From Deltaproteobacteria bacterium (GTDB taxonomy: Bacteria > Myxococcota > UBA796 > SXON01): a stretch of DNA of 10,867 nucleotides. Shown in pieces: positions 1-6,160 of the stretch. Made by a program: the position numbers and the translations under genes. Where the stretch lies: NCBI GenBank assembly GCA_947483545.1, contig CANKNP010000171.1:1-10867 (forward strand), in the 5' to 3' direction. The notes beneath the pieces are model-generated. The model searched no databases, was not told where the DNA came from, and was given only the letters and a program-made list of their open reading frames with translations. The number at the start of each line of letters is the position of its first letter. The first letter of the stretch is position 1.

Positions 1-104
1 CGGTGGGCGGCCTGAGGTGGTGACCCTCGCGGCGAGGGTGGGGACCTCTGTCCGGTGGGCGGCCTGAGGTGGTGACCCTCGCGGCGAGGGTGGGGACCTC
101 TGTC
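1..104. repeat. Two perfect 52-bp tandem repeats with hairpin
   Basis: Bases 1-52 and 53-104 are identical, and the first three bases of a third copy follow at 105-107, so the array probably extends left of the window. Each unit contains a perfect inverted repeat of 8 bp around one base (accctcgc-g-gcgagggt, at 23-39 and 75-91). An outer 5-bp pair (gaggt/acctc) encloses it, giving a two-tier imperfect hairpin of 35 bp (14-48 and 66-100). There is no spacer between units, so it is not CRISPR-like. No convincing gene crosses it. It lies beyond the 3' end of the minus-strand ferredoxin gene. Its function is unknown. Confidence 0.9.
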
Positions 105-243
105 CGGCCCTCCCCGCCTCCGCGGCCTACCTGTAGGGTGTGGTGGCCCTCTGCCCGGGGTTCCGTGTCGCCTTCGGCGCCCGCCCCCGCCTCCATGGAG
201 CGCCGTCACCCGAAAGGGGGTCTTTGCCCCCCACAAACGACGG
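105..243. other. Noncoding stretch beyond the ferredoxin gene
   Basis: I see no supported gene here. Open frames on either strand have low-complexity Pro/Arg/Ala translations typical of chance frames in GC-rich DNA. The only structure noticed is the weak terminator-like hairpin near 213-232, described separately. Confidence 0.5.
213..232 (-). terminator. Weak terminator-like hairpin after the ferredoxin gene
   Basis: On the minus strand, about a dozen bases after the stop codon at 244-246, the sequence reads as a run of G's, then caaaga, then CCCCC followed by TTT. This is a 5-bp G:C stem with a short T-run. It is in the right place and orientation to end transcription, but the stem is short and the T-tract is only three bases. 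Confidence 0.3.
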
Positions 244-456
244 CTACTTCGCTGCGATCGGCTGCTCGCGCCGCTGCTCGGGCCCCGCCCGCCGCGTACG
301 CCGCCATTGCAGCAACTGCCGGACTTCATCCAGGCACATCCCGCACCCCGTCCCCGCCCCACAAGCCTCCGCCACATCCTGCTCGCAACGCGCGCCCTCT
401 TCGATCACGACGAGGAGATCGCGGCGGGTGACGGCTTTGCAGACGCAGGAGTACAA
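244..456 (-). CDS. Bacterioferritin-associated ferredoxin-like [2Fe-2S] protein
   Basis: A 70-residue protein of the BFD-like [2Fe-2S] family. Known Bfd proteins carry electrons to bacterioferritin to release stored iron; related domains occur in assimilatory nitrite reductases and other redox enzymes. With the TTG start at 456 the protein begins MYSCVCKAVT and has cysteines at 4, 6, 38 and 41 (CxC, then GTGCGMC). This is the spacing and numbering of characterised Bfd proteins. The frame stays open to another TTG at 522 (92 residues). I prefer 456 because GAGGT lies just upstream, the cysteine positions fit, and the 522 region looks like promoter DNA. Residues 50-70 are a basic, low-complexity tail. 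No bacterioferritin gene is in view, so the partner is unknown and the role is inferred from the family. Confidence 0.8.
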   Translation of the reverse strand: MYSCVCKAVTRRDLLVVIEEGARCEQDVAEACGAGTGCGMCLDEVRQLLQWRRTRRAGPEQRREQPIAAK

Positions 457-460
457 GGGG

Positions 461-465
461 ACCTC
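461..465 (-). promoter_or_regulatory. Ribosome binding site deciding the TTG start of the ferredoxin
   Basis: On the minus strand GAGGT is followed by CCCC and then TTG at 456. The trxB start at 2176 has nearly the same arrangement (AGGTG, CCCC, TTG), which supports both choices. Confidence 0.45.
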
Positions 466-493
466 GGGACCAAGGTGAACTTGAATATCGTTA

Positions 494-522
494 TCAATAC
501 CGCACGTCCAGGGGATGGTCAA
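494..522 (-). promoter_or_regulatory. Candidate sigma70-type promoter for the ferredoxin gene
   Basis: On the minus strand TTGACC (522-517) is followed by 17 bases and TATTGA (499-494), in an AT-rich patch unusual for this GC-rich DNA. The -35 box matches consensus at five of six positions; the -10 box matches only three. It would give a leader of about 30 bases before the TTG at 456. It sits after the hairpin at 571-613, consistent with a separate transcription unit. Confidence 0.35.
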
Positions 523-570
523 GAACTTCTTTCTTCAGCACCCGCTTGAGCCGCCCGCAGGGCTGACCCG

Positions 571-613
571 CCGGAATGACCAAATCTGCCAAACTCACTT
601 TTGGTCACTCCGG
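571..613 (-). terminator. 14-bp hairpin after the MIR gene
   Basis: Arms at 571-584 and 600-613 are complementary over 14 positions with a 15-base loop. The one non-Watson-Crick position is a G:U pair if the minus strand is transcribed but an A:C mismatch on the plus strand, so the structure favours minus-strand RNA. It starts three bases after the stop codon of the MIR gene. There is no T-tract after it, so it may be a 3'-end stabiliser or an atypical terminator rather than a classical intrinsic terminator. Confidence 0.55.
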
Positions 614-615
614 GC

Positions 616-1203
616 CTACGACACCGACCACCAGTCGTTCCGGTCCCTGCCTGAGAAGCCGGTGACTTCCTGCTGTGCTTCCCAGCACGTTGCGATCTCA
701 TGCCCCGCGTGCGAGTGCAGCGCTGCACGCGTGTTTGAGTGCACCAGTCGGAGCCACGATCTCCTCCGCCACAAGTCGCCGAAGCGCAATTGGACCACCC
801 AGTTGTCGTTGTCGTCCCCGCGTCCGTCCTCGCCAAAGGCCGTGACCTCCTGCTGACGGGTGGCCGGCGACACGAAGCCGCCGTGGCTGTGGAGGTACCG
901 CCCGGTGGTCTGGTGGCGCAGGCGGACCGAGTCGCCGTTCACGACCGCCTTCCCATCCCCGTACGCGAGGGGCTCCGGGTGCGGTCCCAACACCTTCCAC
1001 AGGTCATCGGAGTTTCCGCGGTTGAAGCCCGTGACCTGTTGCTGCCCGGAGCCTCCAGGGTGGGAATAGTCGCACCGGTGGGAGTGCAGCTTGGCGCCCG
1101 TCGCGCGGTGCTTCAGGGTGATCACCTCCCCAAAGCGCACGGGGGGACCGAAAAAAAGCCCATAAAAGCCGAGAAGCGGGGTGGCGTCCACAAGGTCTGG
1201 CAT
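616..1203 (-). CDS. SDF2-like protein with three MIR motifs
   Basis: A 195-residue protein made almost entirely of three MIR repeats, at about residues 25-72, 90-138 and 149-195. Each repeat carries LHSH (HSH at 40-42, 105-107, 163-165) and a QQxVTGF or QQEVTAF block (54-60, 117-123, 177-183), ending in a tryptophan motif. MIR repeats form a beta-trefoil and are best known from eukaryotic protein O-mannosyltransferases, IP3/ryanodine receptors and SDF2. The second repeat (QEVTAFGEDGRGD) is especially close to SDF2 as I remember it. The N-terminus has a short hydrophobic run (about residues 9-21) but no charged n-region or clear cleavage site, so export is uncertain. The ATG lies 34 bases after the trxB stop, suggesting one transcript. 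No good ribosome site precedes it, and a GTG at 1140 is an alternative start at the edge of the first repeat. No enzymatic residues are recognised; a carbohydrate- or protein-binding role is inference. Confidence 0.8.
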   Translation of the reverse strand: MPDLVDATPLLGFYGLFFGPPVRFGEVITLKHRATGAKLHSHRCDYSHPGGSGQQQVTGFNRGNSDDLWKVLGPHPEPLAYGDGKAVVNGDSVRLRHQTTGRYLHSHGGFVSPATRQQEVTAFGEDGRGDDNDNWVVQLRFGDLWRRRSWLRLVHSNTRAALHSHAGHEIATCWEAQQEVTGFSGRDRNDWWSVS

Positions 1204-1237
1204 CTGGCGACTGTATCACGGGCTACACGTCCGCCCC

Positions 1238-2176
1238 TCAGTGCGCCCGCTGCTCTTCCAGCCAGCGCTCCGCCTCGATCGCAGCCATACACCCGGACCC
1301 GGCCGCGCTCACCGCCTGCCGGTAGTAGTGATCCTGCACGTCACCCGCCGCGAACACGCCCGGCACGTTCGTCGCGGTTCGCCCGGGCACGGTCTTGAGG
1401 TAGCCGTTCTCGTCGTGATCGATCCAGTCGATGAACGGCGCGGTGTTCGGATCGTGGCCGATGCCGAGGAACATGCCGCCGATCGGCTTGTCCCAGACCT
1501 CCCCGGTCACGTTGTTCTTCAGCCGCACGCCGGTGATCCTGGCCTCGCCGAGCACATCGAGCACCGAGGTGTTCCAGACGATCTCCAGCTTCGGGTTCTG
1601 CTCCGCGCGCGTCTGCATCGCCTTCGATGCCCGCAGCTTGCCGCTTCGAACCAGCAGATAGACCTTGGACGCGAACTTCGTCAGGAACGTGGCCTCCTCG
1701 ACCGCCGTGTCCCCGCCGCCGACGACGACGAGCTCAACACCCTTGTAGAAGAAGCCATCGCAGGTCGCGCATGCGCTCACGCCCCCGCCGCTCTTCTGGA
1801 GGCGGGACTCGTTGGGGAGGCCCAGGTACTTGGCCGATGCCCCAGTGGCGATGATCAGCGCGTCGCAGGTGAAGGTCTCGCCGTTCTCGGTGTAGAGCGT
1901 GAACGGGCGCGCCGACAGGTCACACTTCACCACCTTTTCGAAGGCGAAGCGCGTGCCGAAGCGCTCGACTTGTTTGCGCATGGTGTCCATCAGCTCCGGG
2001 CCCATGACTCCATGCTCGAAACCTGGGTAGTTCTCGACGTCGGTCGTGATCGTGAGCTGGCCGCCGGGCAGGTCGCCGTCGAGGACGAGCGGGTTCAAGT
2101 TCGCGCGGGCGGCGTACAGCGCGGCCGTGAGCCCAGCGGGGCCGGAGCCGAGGATGATGACGTGTTCGTGGGACAA
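1238..2176 (-). CDS. trxB: Thioredoxin reductase
   Basis: A 312-residue low-molecular-weight thioredoxin reductase, which uses NAD(P)H through FAD to reduce thioredoxin in the cytoplasm. Visible are the N-terminal FAD motif GSGPAG (10-15), the redox-active CATC (136-139), the pyridine nucleotide motif GGGDTAVEEA (153-162), and the C-terminal FAD motif GVFAAGDVQD (273-282) with YRQAVSAAGSGCMAA after it. Length is normal for the family. I chose the TTG at 2176 because AGGTG lies just upstream and the protein then starts right before the first FAD strand; a GTG/ATG-type extension to 2236 adds only a low-complexity peptide. The NADPH-binding HRRxxxR motif reads VRSGKLR (176-182), so the His and second Arg are absent; fungal enzymes also vary here. 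It is followed closely by the MIR gene, probably in the same operon. A thioredoxin gene is not in the window. Confidence 0.95.
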   Translation of the reverse strand: MSHEHVIILGSGPAGLTAALYAARANLNPLVLDGDLPGGQLTITTDVENYPGFEHGVMGPELMDTMRKQVERFGTRFAFEKVVKCDLSARPFTLYTENGETFTCDALIIATGASAKYLGLPNESRLQKSGGGVSACATCDGFFYKGVELVVVGGGDTAVEEATFLTKFASKVYLLVRSGKLRASKAMQTRAEQNPKLEIVWNTSVLDVLGEARITGVRLKNNVTGEVWDKPIGGMFLGIGHDPNTAPFIDWIDHDENGYLKTVPGRTATNVPGVFAAGDVQDHYYRQAVSAAGSGCMAAIEAERWLEEQRAH

Positions 2177-2180
2177 GGGG

Positions 2181-2187
2181 CACCTTT
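2181..2187 (-). promoter_or_regulatory. Ribosome binding site deciding the TTG start of trxB
   Basis: On the minus strand AAAGGTG is followed by CCCC and TTG at 2176. No comparable site precedes the upstream alternative start near 2236. Confidence 0.5.
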
Positions 2188-2477
2188 GGAAGGGGGCAGG
2201 GGCTATCACGGAGGGGGAGGGAGAGGGGCGGCTCACCCCCGCCGCCGTGCCGTCGCCGCGGGCTGCCGGACGCCGCTGAACATCGGGCGGGTGGCAGGGT
2301 TACGATCTGGTGCGTTGTATCAGCGCCTGTCTTCCCCTCTCCCCTTGGGGAGAGGGAGGCGCGCGCCTTGTTGCCCAGCCTCACGGGGGCCCGCTCCTGC
2401 GCGGGGGGACGAGGCCTCGGGGAGGGGAGGAGCGGGCCGCCCGCGGCCCCGTCCGCCCGTAGCCTGCCGGCGCCCCC
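2188..2477. other. Noncoding region between the broken gene and trxB
   Basis: About 290 bases with no supported gene; frames crossing it have chance-like Pro/Arg/Gly translations. It should hold the promoter of trxB. A small AT-rich patch at about 2300-2322 is a possible site, but I cannot name convincing -35/-10 boxes. The left-to-middle part holds the palindrome stack at 2335-2438. Confidence 0.5.
2335..2438. repeat. Stacked perfect palindromes, REP/BIME-like
   Basis: Four perfect inverted structures lie within 104 bases. A 10-bp stem with a TT loop (ccctctcccc/ggggagaggg, 2335-2356) is followed directly by the 12-bp palindrome aggcgcgcgcct (2357-2368). An 11-bp inverted repeat (ggcccgctcct at 2388-2398, aggagcgggcc at 2428-2438) then encloses the 10-bp palindrome cgaggcctcg (2410-2419). 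The first stem resembles the CCCTCTCCCC-type interspersed palindromes common in GC-rich proteobacteria. No second copy is in this window. It could also act as terminator for the broken minus-strand gene. Confidence 0.6.
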
Positions 2478-2991
2478 CTACCTCCCGCGTCGCCGCCCGA
2501 TCGCCCACCCGGCGATCACCAACCCCAGCCCCGCCCAAGCGACCTCGTCCGGCGTCGGTGTCTTGGGGGCTCTCGGGGTCGGAGACCTCCTCGCCGTCCG
2601 GAACGCCATCGTCGTCGCTGTCGGCGTCGTTCGGGTCGGAGCCGGCAGTCGCTTCGTCCTCGTCGGGGAGCCCGTCGCTGTCGCCGTCGTCGGTCTCCGT
2701 GACCCCGTCGCAGTCGTTGTCGAGCCCGTCCGAGAGCTCGGGCGCCCCGTGTAGACAGCTGCATTGGTGTCGTCACAATCTTCGCCGCCGAAATCATCGC
2801 TCGGTTGGCCGTCCGCATCCTGGTCGTAGTCGTCGCCGCCGGCACAGTCGCCGTCGAGGCCGTCGTACCAGATCTCGTCCGCGTCGGGGTTGGTGGCTGC
2901 GTTGGTGTCGTCGCAGTCCTCCCCGCCCGGCGGCGACCGAGGGAGCGGCGAGGAAGAGCAGCAGGGAGGCGATCAGCGGGCGATGGGGCAT
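2478..2991 (-). pseudogene. Broken secreted DCDD/calcium-repeat protein with C-terminal anchor
   Basis: The coding sequence is spread over two frames by three single-base shifts. From the ATG at 2991 there is a clear signal peptide (MPHRPLIASLLLFLAAPSVA). An extra G near 2920-2928 shifts to a frame reading GGEDCDDTNAATNPDADEI, with a second GEDCDDTNAAVYTG. A missing G in the C-run at 2745-2748 shifts back to ELSDGLDNDCDGV, DSDGLPDEDEATAGSDPND and ADSDDDGVPDGEEVSDPES. An extra base near 2549-2552 shifts again to DEVAWAGLGLVIAGWAIG and RRRGR, then a stop at 2478-2480. The repaired product, about 170 residues, would be a secreted protein with DCDD putative metal-binding motifs, thrombospondin type 3-like Asp repeats, and a helix plus arginine tail like MYXO-CTERM anchors, but without the usual cysteine. 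All shifts lie in short G/C runs, so sequencing or assembly error is as likely as true decay. Confidence 0.75.
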
Positions 2992-3035
2992 GCGCCAGCG
3001 TAGCCGTGCTTCGCGGGCGGGGGTACGATGGGGGC

Positions 3036-4067
3036 ATGCTTACCTCGTTGCTTCTCGCCTTGGCATGCGATCCCCCCACCGTCGAGACGGGGGTGGATCC
3101 TTTCGGGGACGCCGATACCGACGCCGACGCCGATACGGATTCGGATTCGGATTCAGACACGGACACCGACACGGATACGGATTCGGATACGGATACGGAT
3201 TCGGACACGGACACGGACACGGATTCAGACACGGACACCGACACAGATACGGATTCAGACACAGACACGGACACCTCCGGCGATCCCGTCTGCACCGATG
3301 TGGACCTCGGCTCTGCCCTCGGTGAGGTCGCGACAGGCAGCAACACCGCCGAGGTGGACGACTGGGAGAATTCCTGCGGCGGTCTTCGCGGCAAGGACAT
3401 CGCCTTCCGATGGGTGGCCCCCGCGGCCGGCACCTACCTGTTCGACACCGTCGGGTCCGACTACGACACGATCATTGCCCTGTACGACGACTGCACCGGC
3501 GTCGAATTCGACTGCGACGACGATGGGTTGCCGGACACTCTGAGCCAGGCCGAGACAATCGTCGCCGCGGGCGACGTCGTCACCATCGTTCTGGACGCGT
3601 ATGACGCCGCTTACGTTGGCAACTACGTGCTCAACATCACCCAAGTGGTCAGTGACGTGTGTCCGGATCAAGATCTGGGCTCAGCGACGGGGGAGGTCGC
3701 CTCCGGCTCCACCGTGGCCGCGCGGACCACCTTCCTGAGTGACTGCTCGACGGGCGAGAGCCTCGACGCGACGTTCACCTGGACTGCCCCGTCGGACGGG
3801 GACTGGACGTTTGATACCGTGGGCTCGACGTTTGATACTGTGCTCGTGCTGATCGAGGATGATTGCAGCGGTGCTGTGCTGACCTGCGACGATGACTCGG
3901 CAGACGGCGACGACTCCGGCGACGACACCAGCGGCGACTCCGGCGGCGGTGGGTTCCCTTACGACTCTGCGCTCACCCACACGATGACAGCGGGAGATGT
4001 GATCGTCATCTCGCTCGGGGGGTTCGATGGGTCGAACGGGGATTATGTGTTGAACATCTCGCGGTGA
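3036..4067 (+). CDS. Lipoprotein with Asp-Ser/Thr linker and two PPC-like domains
   Basis: A 343-residue protein. The start MLTSLLLALAC is a very short lipoprotein signal with the likely lipidated cysteine at 11. A GTG at 3006 would give a longer, positively charged n-region, but the ATG at 3036 has a G-rich ribosome-site-like stretch. Residues 25-80 are an almost unbroken alternation of Asp with Ser or Thr, a flexible acidic linker of the kind that holds domains away from the outer membrane. Two homologous modules follow (about 86-203 and 209-343), both with DLGSAxGEVAxGS, FDTVGSxxDT, a CDDD segment and GxYVLNI. They resemble pre-peptidase C-terminal (PPC) beta-sandwiches. The second has a Gly/Asp/Ser-rich insertion at about 288-306. 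No protease or other enzyme domain is present, so the role is probably surface binding or structural. It is the first gene of the plus-strand run and overlaps the next gene by four bases. Confidence 0.8.
   Translation: MLTSLLLALACDPPTVETGVDPFGDADTDADADTDSDSDSDTDTDTDTDSDTDTDSDTDTDTDSDTDTDTDTDSDTDTDTSGDPVCTDVDLGSALGEVATGSNTAEVDDWENSCGGLRGKDIAFRWVAPAAGTYLFDTVGSDYDTIIALYDDCTGVEFDCDDDGLPDTLSQAETIVAAGDVVTIVLDAYDAAYVGNYVLNITQVVSDVCPDQDLGSATGEVASGSTVAARTTFLSDCSTGESLDATFTWTAPSDGDWTFDTVGSTFDTVLVLIEDDCSGAVLTCDDDSADGDDSGDDTSGDSGGGGFPYDSALTHTMTAGDVIVISLGGFDGSNGDYVLNISR
3108..3275 (+). repeat. Hexanucleotide-type repeat coding the Asp-Ser/Thr linker
   Basis: About 168 bases made of imperfect GAY-ACS / GAY-TCS units code for 56 residues of alternating Asp and Ser/Thr. 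Whole units are multiples of three, so gain or loss changes linker length without breaking the frame. The opposite strand reads as a Ser-Val-Ser-Glu repeat, which is a shadow. Confidence 0.85.
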
Positions 4068-5050
4068 CCGGGATACCGGATGCTGCTGGAGACTCCCTGA
4101 CAACCGCCCGTCCACGGTCGATCTCTCGGCGCGCGCGGCTCGGCGCCGTGTTGTGGATGTGCGGCGCATGGGTCGCCGGCTGCGGGGGGGATCACGTTGG
4201 TAAGGTTGGTGACACTGGGACTGGGGACGCCTGCGCCTTCCGCTCCGACGAGAACGCCCCAGTCGCCGAATTCTCCGACAAGGCCAAGGTCAGAATGATC
4301 GGCATCTCGAGCGGAACGTTCTGCATGGGCAGCGGGGCGGCCGACGCGGAGGGGGTATACGCGGACCATCCCGTTACCCTCACCCACGCTTTCTGGCTTG
4401 GGGGGACCGAGGTGACCGAGAAGCAGTGGGCCGCGTGGGTATATGCGACCGACCAGACACCCTCGCAGCCAAGCCGCGGCGACGACTACCCGGTGGACTC
4501 CGTGACATGGGATGCGGCGGTGTTGTACGCGAACGTATTGTCGGAGGAGGAGGGACTCACGCCCTGCTACTCCGAGTCGAACGACACGGTGGCCGTCGCT
4601 GAGGAGTACGACGGCAGTTCGCTGACGATCTACGACTGTCATGGGTACCGGCTGCCCACTGAAGCGGAGTGGGAGTACGCCGCGCGTGCCGGGTTGGATA
4701 CCATGTACGCGGGGTCGAATTACGTTGATGCCGTTGCGGTCTACTCCGATAGCCAGAAGCGCAAGGTGGGGACGAAGGATCCGAACGCGTGGGGGCTGTT
4801 CGACATGAGCGGGAACGTGTGGGAGTGGACGGCCGACGGGCTCGGGAGCGATCACAACTACCCCTACGACTACGACAGCGAGACGGCCCCGCAGTCGGAC
4901 CCGATCGAAGCGGGTGTGCCCTACTATCGTGTCGTTCGTGGTGGCGGCTGGGACCATAGCGCCGTTAGCGTCTCCTTCCGCGAGGCCCATTCCCCGGTCT
5001 ACGCCAACGGACGGATCGGCTTCCGGATCGCGAGGTCCGCTGTCCCCTGA
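4064..5050 (+). CDS. SUMF1/FGE-sulfatase-fold lipoprotein
   Basis: A 328-residue protein. The GTG start overlaps the stop of the preceding gene in GTGA, suggesting translational coupling. The N-terminus contains arginines followed by a hydrophobic stretch and the lipobox VAGC, with Cys40 as the likely lipidated residue; a later GTG or TTG start within the signal is possible. From about residue 78 the protein has the formylglycine-generating-enzyme fold: GTFCMGS (84-90), TEVTEKQWAAW (115-125), GYRLPTEAEWEYAARAG (194-210), WGLFDMSGNVWEWT (243-256), VVRGGGW (290-296) and GRIGFRIAR (316-324). In true FGE, two cysteines lie shortly after the RGG-W motif. Here that segment (297-310) has none, so sulfatase activation is unlikely. 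Related domains occur in many bacterial lipoproteins of unknown role. It probably lies in the periplasm or on the surface beside the preceding lipoprotein. Confidence 0.85.
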   Translation: MTGIPDAAGDSLTTARPRSISRRARLGAVLWMCGAWVAGCGGDHVGKVGDTGTGDACAFRSDENAPVAEFSDKAKVRMIGISSGTFCMGSGAADAEGVYADHPVTLTHAFWLGGTEVTEKQWAAWVYATDQTPSQPSRGDDYPVDSVTWDAAVLYANVLSEEEGLTPCYSESNDTVAVAEEYDGSSLTIYDCHGYRLPTEAEWEYAARAGLDTMYAGSNYVDAVAVYSDSQKRKVGTKDPNAWGLFDMSGNVWEWTADGLGSDHNYPYDYDSETAPQSDPIEAGVPYYRVVRGGGWDHSAVSVSFREAHSPVYANGRIGFRIARSAVP

Positions 5051-5114
5051 ATCCTGGCCCTGTGCCGACACCGGCGCTCCCACCCGCCCCGTTCGGCCGC
5101 GCTATGCGACCGCG

Positions 5115-6152
5115 ATGCGCGATCCACCCGAGCCCGAGCGCGCTGAACCGCACCGCCACAGCAGTGCGTTCGCCGCTGCGCTCCGCCAGGAAGCCACCAC
5201 CCTCGGCTTCGGCGACGTGCGCTTCGCAGACGCACGGGCCGGCACCCCCGCCGAGCGCTTTCGGGCGTTCATCGCCCGGGGTAGCCACGCGAGCATGGGC
5301 TGGCTCGCGGATTCGGAGGCCACTCGAACCGATCCAGCCCGGATCTTGCCGAGCGTCCTGTCTGTGGCGGTGCTGCGGCTCGACTATGGCGGCGCGGTCC
5401 CGCCCTCGCCGGGTCCGGGCTTCGGGCGCGTTGCCAGCTACGCCTGGGGGCGGGACTACCACAACGTGATAGGGCGAAAGCTCCGAAAGTTGCAGTCCCG
5501 CCTCTCACTTGCCTTCCCCGATGTTCGGACCTATGCCAGCATCGACAGTCGCCCGGTCTGGGAGCGGGCCTGGGCGGAGGCCGCCGGCATCGGCTACGCC
5601 GCGAAGAACGGCTGCGTGCTGACGCCCTCGCAAGGCAGCTACTACTTCATCGCGACCCTGCTGTTGACGGTCGCCGTCGAGCCGAACCCGAGGGTGCCGC
5701 CGAAATGTGGGGCTTGCAAGCGCTGTCTCGTCGCCTGTCCGACCGAAGCCCTGCCCGGCGACGGGAGCGTGGATGTGCCGCGGTGCATCTCGTATCTGAC
5801 CATCGAGGAGCCTGGCCCCATTCCCGTGGATCTTCGCACGAAGCTCGGGGACTGGGTTTTTGGATGTGACGTTTGCCAGGAGGTCTGCCCCCACGTCGCC
5901 GAGGAGCGCCTGAGCGAGTTGCAGCCCCACAACGCCTGGCTGGATCTCGTCGCGGTGCTCCACGCGGACGACGAGTGGCTCACGGCGGTGACGACCGGGA
6001 CGCCGCTGCGGAGGGCGGCGCCGATCCGGCTCAAGCGAAATGCCTGCATTGTGCTGGGCAACCAGGGTTTCGGTCGCGCCGCGCTCTTGCGGGCGAGGGA
6101 GCACCCGAACGAGGTCGTGGCCGAAGCGGCGGAGTGGGCTTTGGGGCGATAG
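5115..6152 (+). CDS. queG: tRNA epoxyqueuosine(34) reductase
   Basis: QueG performs the last step of queuosine synthesis in tRNA, reducing epoxyqueuosine to queuosine with cobalamin and two [4Fe-4S] clusters. The 345-residue protein has the family's IDSRPVWERAWAEAAGIG block (143-160), including Asp144, which corresponds to the conserved catalytic Asp. It has the ferredoxin motif CGACKRCLVACP (198-209), an isolated Cys224, and CDVCQEVCP (251-259), which together supply eight cluster cysteines. The C-terminus (from about 300) has the HEAT-like RLKRNACIVLGN segment typical of the longer family members. The ATG at 5115 lies 64 bases after the preceding gene and gives a normal length; no strong ribosome site is seen, and upstream in-frame codons give a low-complexity extension. 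It ends eight bases before mvaD. Other queuosine genes are not in the window. Confidence 0.95.
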   Translation: MRDPPEPERAEPHRHSSAFAAALRQEATTLGFGDVRFADARAGTPAERFRAFIARGSHASMGWLADSEATRTDPARILPSVLSVAVLRLDYGGAVPPSPGPGFGRVASYAWGRDYHNVIGRKLRKLQSRLSLAFPDVRTYASIDSRPVWERAWAEAAGIGYAAKNGCVLTPSQGSYYFIATLLLTVAVEPNPRVPPKCGACKRCLVACPTEALPGDGSVDVPRCISYLTIEEPGPIPVDLRTKLGDWVFGCDVCQEVCPHVAEERLSELQPHNAWLDLVAVLHADDEWLTAVTTGTPLRRAAPIRLKRNACIVLGNQGFGRAALLRAREHPNEVVAEAAEWALGR

Positions 6153-6160
6153 ATTCCCCA

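Noticed and set aside
1..107. CRISPR array
   Set aside because: The 52-bp units are directly abutting with no spacers, and no cas genes are nearby.
69..549. Plus-strand frames 69-431, 140-478 and 307-549
   Set aside because: They are compositional or antisense to the Bfd-like protein, whose four cysteines match the family spacing.
1181..3325. 714-codon plus-strand open frame
   Set aside because: It runs antisense to trxB and the DCDD gene, and its translation is low-complexity Arg/Pro/Gly/Ser. It is a shadow in GC-rich DNA.
2516..3433. 305-codon minus-strand frame with Ser-Val-Ser-Glu repeats
   Set aside because: It is the reverse complement of the Asp-Ser/Thr linker and of the DCDD region in a wrong frame; the plus-strand lipoprotein has domains and a signal.
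4043..5083. 346-codon minus-strand frame
   Set aside because: It is antisense to the SUMF1-fold gene, which has clear family motifs. No domain is recognisable in the antisense translation.
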